NCBI GenBank assembly: GCA_011321895.1 | Contig: DROK01000016.1 | Span: 1-5,243 of the forward strand | Direction: 5' to 3' | DNA length: 5,243 bases | DNA from: Thermodesulfatator atlanticus | GTDB taxonomy: Bacteria > Desulfobacterota > Thermodesulfobacteria > Thermodesulfobacteriales > Thermodesulfatatoraceae | Shown here: in pieces, positions 1-4,606 of the stretch | Layout: each line of letters begins with the position of its first letter | Numbering within the stretch: position 1 is the stretch's first letter | Made by a program: the position numbers and the translations under genes | The notes under the pieces: generated by a model | What the model was told of the DNA's origin: nothing | Database searches by the model: none | The model's input: the letters and a program-made list of their open reading frames with translations, nothing else

Positions 1-926
1 AGTTCCTTGATGATTTCCCTTTGTACGGGAGGGGCCGTCTCTTTACGGTAAATCAATCTTTCAGGAAAGGTTTTTTCCGCCTCCTGGTAGGAGGCCTTTA
101 AGGGAAAAGATGGGCTTGGTCCTAAGCCTTTTTCCGGGGCTCGCGTAAGCCATGCCGGCCCTCCCGGGGCCAGCTTCATCTCCGTGGTCTTTCCTTTTGG
201 GAAACTTCTTCCTCCTGCCAGGAAAGGACCTTCGTGCAGGATGAGGAGCGAATTTTTGCGCAAGGTCTGTTCTTTTTGCAGGGAGAATATGTTTAAGGGG
301 CCGGTTACGCGTTCTTTTTGGCGCAAAACCAGCTTGAATAAGGAAAGGTCTCTCTTTGCGGGAAAACGCAGGAGTTTTAGGGACTTCCTCAGGGTTGGCG
401 TCCCGGGCCGGGGCCGTACTTGATCCGAAGACTCAGGGGCTTTCGCTCCCTTTTTCTCCGCAAAGGTCCTCTGGGGCAGGGTAAAAAGCGGCCCTTCCTT
501 AAGCCCGGTCTTTTCCCTGAAGGTGAAAATTTCTCGTAGCAGGGTTTCTTTTTGGGCGTACGCAAAAGGCCCTGCCGGAAGGGCCTTTTCCTCCGGCGGA
601 GATCCTTTTTCTTTCCGCAAGATAAGGGACCAGATCAGGTTTTTTCCAGAAGCCAAAATGGGAGCGAGCGCGGGGAGCCGGATCTTGGGGCCACTTTGTT
701 CGAAGAACTTAAATTCCACCGGCAGGACAAGGTAGAGGAAAAGCCCGGGCCCCTTGTCCGGATCTCGCCAGACAAGCCTGAGCCCGGGCCAGGCCTTTCC
801 CTTGGGAGAGTGTCTCTCAAGGATCTTTTCCCCCATGAGACAGGGGCGGGGCCAGGGCCTTAGCAGGGCTACCCCCGGCGTCTTTCTTCGTTTAAGCGTT
901 GGTTTAAGCGGCTTACTTCCTGGCAC
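1..926 (-). CDS. Unrecognised basic, proline-rich eCIS operon protein with a recurring R-K-E motif (3' end outside window)
   Basis: Reading the minus strand from a GTG at 926-924 gives 308 codons without a stop up to the window edge, so the C-terminus is missing. I chose this start because AAAGGAGG (932-939) lies 5 nt upstream. The first in-frame ATG (836-834, residue 31) has no visible Shine-Dalgarno sequence. The gene then overlaps the end of the DUF6760 gene by 58 nt. The protein is very rich in Lys, Arg and Pro. Residues 48-103 have a folded look, with alternating hydrophobic strands (LFLYLVLP near 62-69). Further on, a short pattern of two or three hydrophobic residues followed by R/Q-K-E recurs: residues 101-107, 123-129, 134-140, 199-205, 214-220 and 291-297. 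I see no signal peptide, transmembrane helix or LysM motif in this part. I do not recognise the family. In eCIS loci this position precedes baseplate genes, so a structural or assembly role is possible. The reading frame is well supported; the function is unknown. Confidence 0.75.
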   Translation of the reverse strand, partial: MPGSKPLKPTLKRRKTPGVALLRPWPRPCLMGEKILERHSPKGKAWPGLRLVWRDPDKGPGLFLYLVLPVEFKFFEQSGPKIRLPALAPILASGKNLIWSLILRKEKGSPPEEKALPAGPFAYAQKETLLREIFTFREKTGLKEGPLFTLPQRTFAEKKGAKAPESSDQVRPRPGTPTLRKSLKLLRFPAKRDLSLFKLVLRQKERVTGPLNIFSLQKEQTLRKNSLLILHEGPFLAGGRSFPKGKTTEMKLAPGGPAWLTRAPEKGLGPSPSFPLKASYQEAEKTFPERLIYRKETAPPVQREIIKE

Positions 927-1090
927 CAGCGCCTCCTTTCTGCGTGGTCCAGACTGAGGAGTTCGCTGTAGCTCCAGTGCAGGTGGTAAGCCAAAAACAC
1001 CAGTTCCTCATAAAGACGCTCCAAGGGGTAGCCCTTCAGGCCCCCGGGTTGGTCACCTCCACCGCCACTTCCTCCCCGCAGTGGGGGCAC
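869..1090 (-). CDS. DUF6760 family small eCIS protein
   Basis: The core YPLERLYEELVFLAYHLHW, followed by a charged segment with the HAERRRW signature and ending in RLNQRLNEERRRG, is what I recognise as the DUF6760 family. These are proteins of roughly 55-60 residues found in contractile injection loci directly after the tube and tail assembly genes. The role is not established; a small helical adaptor at the tube-baseplate junction or an assembly factor is my inference. The start is uncertain. The coordinates use the first standard start, GTG at 1090, which gives 73 aa with a Gly-rich leader that overlaps the preceding zinc-ribbon codons by 55 nt and has no ribosome binding site. The family-like part begins around position 1039. 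There a CTG overlaps the previous stop as CTGA and would give 56 aa, closer to the usual length. A TTG at 1024 would cut into the conserved core. Family call firm, start open. Confidence 0.75.
   Translation of the reverse strand: MPPLRGGSGGGGDQPGGLKGYPLERLYEELVFLAYHLHWSYSELLSLDHAERRRWCQEVSRLNQRLNEERRRG
932..939 (-). promoter_or_regulatory. Ribosome binding site inside the DUF6760 gene, deciding the GTG start at 926
   Basis: The minus strand reads AAAGGAGG, a near-perfect Shine-Dalgarno sequence, 5 nt before GTG at 926-924. It sits within the DUF6760 coding sequence. Neither the ATG at 836 nor any other in-frame candidate downstream has anything comparable, so this site is the main argument for the long version of the last gene. 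Confidence 0.7.
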
Positions 1091-1398
1091 TTGGTCTTGA
1101 GGGTATAGCTTCCTCCCCCGTTCAGGCGCTGATAGAGATCCTGAAGATAGAGGAGGTCTTCCAGAAAGAGCCCTTCGATTACCCGCGGGTTCACGTCCGG
1201 AAGATCACCCAACCGCAGGATGACCCGTGAGAGCACGATGATGGTTAAGTAGGCGGGGTTGTTCTGGACCCGCGGGTCTTTGAGGGGCAGGATCTCATCG
1301 GCGGCGGTGGCCAGCCTCATGACCCCCTGACGGTGGAGTCGCCCCTCCTCGTCAATGTACCCTTTGGGGAGGGTGAATTCGAATTCCGTCTGTAGCAT
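1036..1398 (-). CDS. Phage tail assembly protein of eCIS type, with C-terminal half zinc ribbon
   Basis: This is a 120-residue protein. It begins with an acidic/hydrophobic N-terminus (EFEFTLPKGYIDEEG), followed by the typical LATAADEILPLKDPRV segment (29-44), NPAYLTIIVLSRVILRLG (47-64) and VNPRVIEGLFLEDLLYLQDL (69-88). I recognise this as the small tail assembly protein that follows the tube gene in many eCIS loci and resembles phage tail assembly chaperones. The C-terminus carries a single C-x-x-C knuckle, CPHCGEE (C104, C107), with no second cysteine pair. If it binds zinc it needs a partner chain or another ligand. The start is ATG at 1398, with AGGAGG at 1409-1414 about 10 nt upstream and merged with the stop codon of the tube gene, which points to coupled translation. 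It is likely required for tube or baseplate assembly; whether it stays in the finished particle cannot be told. Confidence 0.85.
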   Translation of the reverse strand: MLQTEFEFTLPKGYIDEEGRLHRQGVMRLATAADEILPLKDPRVQNNPAYLTIIVLSRVILRLGDLPDVNPRVIEGLFLEDLLYLQDLYQRLNGGGSYTLKTKCPHCGEEVAVEVTNPGA

Positions 1399-1408
1399 AC
1401 TGTCTTTT

Positions 1409-1415
1409 CCTCCTA
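1409..1415 (-). promoter_or_regulatory. Ribosome binding site overlapping the tube stop codon
   Basis: The minus strand reads TAGGAGG: the TAG that ends the tube gene (1415-1413) is also the start of the Shine-Dalgarno sequence of the tail assembly gene, 10 nt before its ATG. Ribosomes finishing the tube would therefore sit on the initiation region of the next gene. Confidence 0.75.
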
Positions 1416-1856
1416 AGCGGTGCGTTTCATCCCTTCGTGGGCGATTTCCAGAGTCTCAATGGCGACCTCGTTCCCTTTGGCGTTCAGGTCCGGGGCGTCG
1501 TATTTGCTGGGCCAGGCCTGATAAAATTCCCAGCGGGCCGCCGGTTCGCCTTCCTCGTCTAGCACGATGATGGCCATGTTCCTTCTGGCCTCGGCGATCT
1601 TCCCCTGCTCCACCAGCCGGCGCCATTCATAGAGCTCCAGCGAATCAGTCACTCCCCATTTGAGGGTGACGTTGCCGTATTTGGCCAGACCAGGCAGTTT
1701 CCGGAGCACCGGCGGTTCATGACCTTCCCGGTATTCCACCACGTCCTGGGTGCTGTCCGGGAGGGTGACCTCGCTGAAACCGGCCTGAACAATGCCGTCG
1801 ATCTCTACCAGGAACCTGAAATTGCGGTAAGGATCCTTTCTTTGTCCTACAGGCAT
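1413..1856 (-). CDS. Contractile injection system inner tube protein (T4 gp19-like)
   Basis: At 147 residues this has the normal length of the tube family that includes phage T4 gp19, Hcp-like tubes, Afp1/Pvc1 and Afp5/Pvc5. Recognisable parts are the start RKDPYRNFRFLVEIDGIVQAGF (6-27) with FSEVTLP, the extended loop VEYREGHEPPVLRKLPGL (39-56), KYGNVTLKWGVTDSLELYEW (59-78) and the closing IETLEIAHEGMKR. Subunits form stacked hexameric rings that make the rigid inner tube propelled by sheath contraction; payload can ride in its lumen. The start ATG at 1856 is preceded by AAGGAGG, which runs directly out of the sheath stop codon, with an 11-nt spacer between the genes. It lies directly behind the sheath, as expected for the two most abundant parts. 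I see only this one tube paralogue here, whereas Afp/PVC have several; others could lie outside. Family assignment is secure. Confidence 0.93.
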   Translation of the reverse strand: MPVGQRKDPYRNFRFLVEIDGIVQAGFSEVTLPDSTQDVVEYREGHEPPVLRKLPGLAKYGNVTLKWGVTDSLELYEWRRLVEQGKIAEARRNMAIIVLDEEGEPAARWEFYQAWPSKYDAPDLNAKGNEVAIETLEIAHEGMKRTA

Positions 1857-1861
1857 AAGGC

Positions 1862-1870
1862 CCTCCTTTA
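1862..1870 (-). promoter_or_regulatory. Strong ribosome binding site fused to the sheath stop codon
   Basis: The minus strand reads TAAAGGAGG: the sheath TAA (1870-1868) flows into a full Shine-Dalgarno sequence 6 nt before the tube ATG at 1856. This suggests high, coupled translation of the tube. Confidence 0.8.
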
Positions 1871-3397
1871 TTCGCTGATTTCACTGCCTCCGGACCACTG
1901 TGCGATCCGGAAGATGACAAACTCGGCAGGTTTTACCGGGGCTACGCCCACCATGACGATGAGGCGACCGTTATCGATATCATCCTGGGTCATGGTGGTC
2001 TCGTCACACTTGACGAAGAAGGCCTCTTCCGGGGTGGTGCCCATGAGGGCACCGTCTTTCCAGACGCCGGTCAGGAATTGCGAGATGGTCTGACGCACGC
2101 GGGCCCACAGCCTGGGGCTGTTAGGCTCAAACACCACCCACTGGATGCCCTGTTCGATGGATTTTTCCAGGAAGATGAAAAGCCGCCGGACGTTTACGTA
2201 TTTCCAGAGGGGATCGGAGGAGAGGGTACGGGCCCCCCAGATCCTGATGCCTCTTCCGGGCAGCGCCCGGATACAATTGATGCCCTGAGGATTGAGGAGT
2301 TCCTGTTCCCCTTTGCCCACGACATAGGCAAGGCCAGTCACCCCCCTTACCGGTTCGTTGGCCGGGGCCTTGTGCACGCCCCTTTCGGCGTCGGTGCGGG
2401 CGTAGACCCCCAGCACATGTCCCCCGGGAGGCACTTCCAGGAGTTGGCGCGAGAGGGGATCATAGACCTTGAGCCAGGGGTAGTAGTAGGCGGCGTATTT
2501 GCTTTCCCACTGGTCACGTGGAGGGGAACTTAAGAGATCATTAGGGGTTTTACCCGGGGGTGAATCTATCACCAGAAAGCGGTCTTTGAGTTTTTCGCAG
2601 TGGGCGAGGAGTTTGGGGATGAGGTTCCCGTAAATGTCTACGTAAGGGGCGTAGACCAGCGAGATCTCTTCGATCTTTTCCAGGTCTTTGAAAAACCTGG
2701 TGTAGTTTTCCACCCCCAGGGTCCCTTCGCTCCCCCCGGAAAGGCGGTAGACCCCGGGGACCAAGTTTGACGAGAGCGTTCCTATTTTGAGGAGGGCCGA
2801 TTTCTCGTTTACGAGTTCCTTTAGGTCCCCGCCGTAAGGATAACTTTCTTTGACCGTGGCTTTATCAAGCAGCCGCTTAAGAATTACCTGTTTAACCCCA
2901 GACCAATCTTTGTGGGTCTCCGTCTCAAGGAGTTCTGAGAAATCCGTCCCGGAAGGCAGCAGATAGACCTCAAAACTTTCGATTTTGGTCTGGTCTTCTT
3001 CCTCGGGCCGGGCCACTACCAGGAGGCGGTTTCCCCAGCTGCCAGGGGAGGTGGCGGTAAAGGAGGCCTCGCTTTCCCCTTCAAAGACAAAACTGGCCGT
3101 GGCGGCCCCGGTCCCCAAAGTCCGGCAGACAAAACACCGCTTGCCCCCGTTTAAGAAAAAGCCTTCCACGGCGTAGGGAAGGTAAGGGACCACTTTTTGG
3201 CTTCCTTCTGCGAAGAAGAAAGGCCCGCCAAAGACCTGCTGGAACTGGGTAAGACTGGTGATGAGCACGGGCCGTTCGGTAGGGCCGCGTTCGGTACGCC
3301 CCAGAAAGACCGCCGTAGAGGTGCTCACCCCTTCGATGGGCTTGGCCCCGATTTCTATTTCCTCGATATAGACCCCTGGTGCAAGATATTCCGGCAT
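1868..3397 (-). CDS. Contractile tail sheath protein
   Basis: This 509-residue protein is a complete phage-tail sheath family member. The N-terminus LAPGVYIEEIEIGAKPIEGV (5-24), followed by TSTAVFLGRTERGP, is the classic linker-arm start of eCIS sheaths. YAVEGFFLNGGKRCFVCR (75-92) and SWGNRLLV (120-127) belong to the conserved first domain. Residues about 140-350 are the more variable insertion part. The C-terminal half holds the hallmark GRGIRIWGARTLSSDPLWKY (381-400), VNVRRLFIFLEKSIEQGIQW (401-420), VVFEPN, and the end NGRLIVMVGVAPVKPAEFVIF (476-496), the region that forms the inter-subunit beta handshake. Sheath rings surround the tube and contract to drive it into the target. The start ATG at 3397 has a very strong Shine-Dalgarno sequence just upstream. 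The sheath follows the Pvc16-like and regulatory-like genes and precedes the tube, a usual eCIS order. Only one sheath paralogue is visible, while Afp/PVC carry three. Very secure. Confidence 0.97.
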   Translation of the reverse strand: MPEYLAPGVYIEEIEIGAKPIEGVSTSTAVFLGRTERGPTERPVLITSLTQFQQVFGGPFFFAEGSQKVVPYLPYAVEGFFLNGGKRCFVCRTLGTGAATASFVFEGESEASFTATSPGSWGNRLLVVARPEEEDQTKIESFEVYLLPSGTDFSELLETETHKDWSGVKQVILKRLLDKATVKESYPYGGDLKELVNEKSALLKIGTLSSNLVPGVYRLSGGSEGTLGVENYTRFFKDLEKIEEISLVYAPYVDIYGNLIPKLLAHCEKLKDRFLVIDSPPGKTPNDLLSSPPRDQWESKYAAYYYPWLKVYDPLSRQLLEVPPGGHVLGVYARTDAERGVHKAPANEPVRGVTGLAYVVGKGEQELLNPQGINCIRALPGRGIRIWGARTLSSDPLWKYVNVRRLFIFLEKSIEQGIQWVVFEPNSPRLWARVRQTISQFLTGVWKDGALMGTTPEEAFFVKCDETTMTQDDIDNGRLIVMVGVAPVKPAEFVIFRIAQWSGGSEISE

Positions 3398-3400
3398 TTT

Positions 3401-3411
3401 CCTCCCTCCTT
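3401..3411 (-). promoter_or_regulatory. Tandem strong ribosome binding site of the sheath gene
   Basis: The minus strand reads AAGGAGGGAGG, two overlapping Shine-Dalgarno cores ending 3 nt before ATG at 3397; the upstream AGGAGG core is spaced 7 nt. It lies in the 49-nt spacer 3398-3446, the longest gap in the window. The remainder of that spacer shows no convincing promoter or terminator. The strength of the site fits a protein needed in many copies. Confidence 0.75.
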
Positions 3412-3446
3412 ATCTCTTTTTAGGCGTTAAAAGCCTTTTTGCCCAT

Positions 3447-4034
3447 TTAGGCCTCCACCAAGGTCTCTACCTTCTCTCCTACCGGCCAGCGGAGGTGTTT
3501 TTTTACCGGGGGTTCCCCCGAAATTTCGATCTTGAGGGTTATCCTTCTTCCTCCCCTGGGCCCGGGGAGAAAAAGCCTTCCGTTTCGGCGTATGAGTCTT
3601 TCGCCGTCCACCTTTCGCGGGAAAAGCAGGAAAAGACCATGGGCGTTGGTCCTGGTCTGGATCTTTTCAAAAAGGGTCTTGACGGTCACCAGCGCCCCGG
3701 CCAGGGGTTGCCCCTGTTTGACTACCTGGCCGCAGAGCAAGGTGGCCCCCCGCGGGAAGGGGTAGATCCTCTCGGGCCAGAGCTCTATGGCGACCAGGCC
3801 CTCGTGAGGCAGGGAGACGCTGAGCCTTTGGGGTTGGTAGTAGGGGCTTGTCACCGAAATGGTAACGTTTAGAGGCTCTTTTCCGCGTCGATAATAAAGG
3901 AGGTGGTAACCACGGGTGTTTTCCACCATCCGGACCGCCTGGGGAGCCAGGGCGAGCTCGAGGGGCAGGTGCGGCCTTTCCCCGGTGTAGGCGTCGGTGA
4001 GGCGGAGCACTAGATCAGGGGCTATTATTTTCAT
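3447..4034 (-). CDS. Carboxypeptidase-regulatory-like beta-sandwich protein of the eCIS operon
   Basis: A 195-residue protein without signal peptide or membrane segment. The N-terminal 95 residues are strand-rich (LVLRLTDAYTGERP at 8-21, LNVTISVTSPYYQPQRLSVSL at 55-75) and look like one beta-sandwich. Residues 97-140 show the carboxypeptidase regulatory-like pattern: LLCGQVVKQGQPLAGALVTV followed by TRTNAHGLFLLFP. The tail is Arg/Lys-rich with more strands (RRITLKIEIS, 163-172). Proteins of this kind often occur between the DUF4255 gene and the sheath gene in eCIS loci. They lack any catalytic carboxypeptidase domain, so a structural or stabilising role at the cap or on the particle surface is an inference. 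Its ATG at 4034 shares ATGA with the stop of the preceding DUF4255 gene, so the two are translationally coupled and may act together. The ribosome binding site is only moderate (GGAGA about 8 nt upstream). Domain call likely, exact function unknown. Confidence 0.8.
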   Translation of the reverse strand: MKIIAPDLVLRLTDAYTGERPHLPLELALAPQAVRMVENTRGYHLLYYRRGKEPLNVTISVTSPYYQPQRLSVSLPHEGLVAIELWPERIYPFPRGATLLCGQVVKQGQPLAGALVTVKTLFEKIQTRTNAHGLFLLFPRKVDGERLIRRNGRLFLPGPRGGRRITLKIEISGEPPVKKHLRWPVGEKVETLVEA

Positions 4035-4606
4035 CCTCGGGTCTCCGTCGCCAAACGAATTTCCTGTACGGGTTTTATTTCCTTCGTTGGGGTTTCTATG
4101 ATGGCCGGGGTCAGGAGATAGCAGACCGAGAGCTTAAAGGGTTTGGTGTGGAAGGCGTTCCAGATTCGGGCCATCTCTTCTACCGGGAGCGGGTGGATGA
4201 AAAGGCGAAAATTAAATCCCTGCCCGGCCAGACTTCCCCTCAGGTACGGATCACGCAGGATAAGGTGTTCGTGAAGGACGGCCATGGCGCGCCCGAGCAG
4301 GCGGTACTCCTCCAGGGTAGCGGCGGTACGGTCTGCCAGCCGGGAAGGGGCGTAGGCCGTAAGCATGAAATAGAGATCCAGGGCCAGCGGGGGACGTGCC
4401 CGCTCTTCGGGGAGCGTGGCGTTTTTTATCGTGGGATTTTCTTTGACGTCGTAAAGAAAGAGACAGAGGCGTGGGCTTTCTCCCGGGCCCAGGTCTCCCG
4501 GGGAGGAGAGCACCACCGCTTCTTCGGGGTTGGGAATTACCCCTCGAAAACCCTCCCGCAGGATACCTATCAGGCTTTCACTGAGATCGGCGATTACCGA
4601 ACTCAT
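4031..4606 (-). CDS. Pvc16/Afp16-type tail terminator (cap) protein, DUF4255 family
   Basis: This 191-residue protein carries the DUF4255 (Pvc16 N-terminal) domain over most of its length. Recognisable parts are IADLSESLIGILREGFRGV (5-23), PRLCLFLYDVKENPTIKN (45-62) with the family's L-x-L-F-L-Y pattern, RPPLALDLYFMLTAYAP (71-87), YRLLGRAMAVLHEHLIL (101-117) and IWNAFHTKPFKLSVCYLLTP (147-166). In Afp and PVC the homologue sits at the end of the particle distal to the baseplate, ends tube and sheath polymerisation and sets the closed end; this role is from the family, not from the sequence. The start ATG at 4606 overlaps the stop of the preceding gene as ATGA and has TGGAGG at 4615-4620, 8 nt away. 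It is normal in length for the short form without the extra C-terminal domain of Pvc16. Assignment secure. Confidence 0.92.
   Translation of the reverse strand: MSSVIADLSESLIGILREGFRGVIPNPEEAVVLSSPGDLGPGESPRLCLFLYDVKENPTIKNATLPEERARPPLALDLYFMLTAYAPSRLADRTAATLEEYRLLGRAMAVLHEHLILRDPYLRGSLAGQGFNFRLFIHPLPVEEMARIWNAFHTKPFKLSVCYLLTPAIIETPTKEIKPVQEIRLATETRG

Noticed and set aside
635..820. 61-codon minus-strand frame
   Set aside because: Nested in another frame of the long gene 926-1, Ser/Arg/Pro-rich without recognisable content.
184..957. Several plus-strand open frames of 67-103 codons
   Set aside because: They lie opposite the continuous minus-strand frame 926-1, overlap one another and show no conserved motif.
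1375..1386. GAATTCGAATTC, a 12-base palindrome
   Set aside because: It codes for the Glu-Phe-Glu-Phe of the conserved N-terminus of the tail assembly protein; chance result of codon choice.
2078..2533. 151-codon open frame on the plus strand
   Set aside because: Exact antisense of the conserved sheath C-terminal half; a shadow of codon bias.
3420..3449. Tiny frame ATG..TAA (8 codons) right behind the stop at 3447 and a weak AGGC/GCCT inverted repeat, considered as leader peptide or terminator
   Set aside because: The stem is only 4 bp, there is no ribosome binding site dedicated to the mini-frame, and a terminator inside this operon before the sheath would make little sense.
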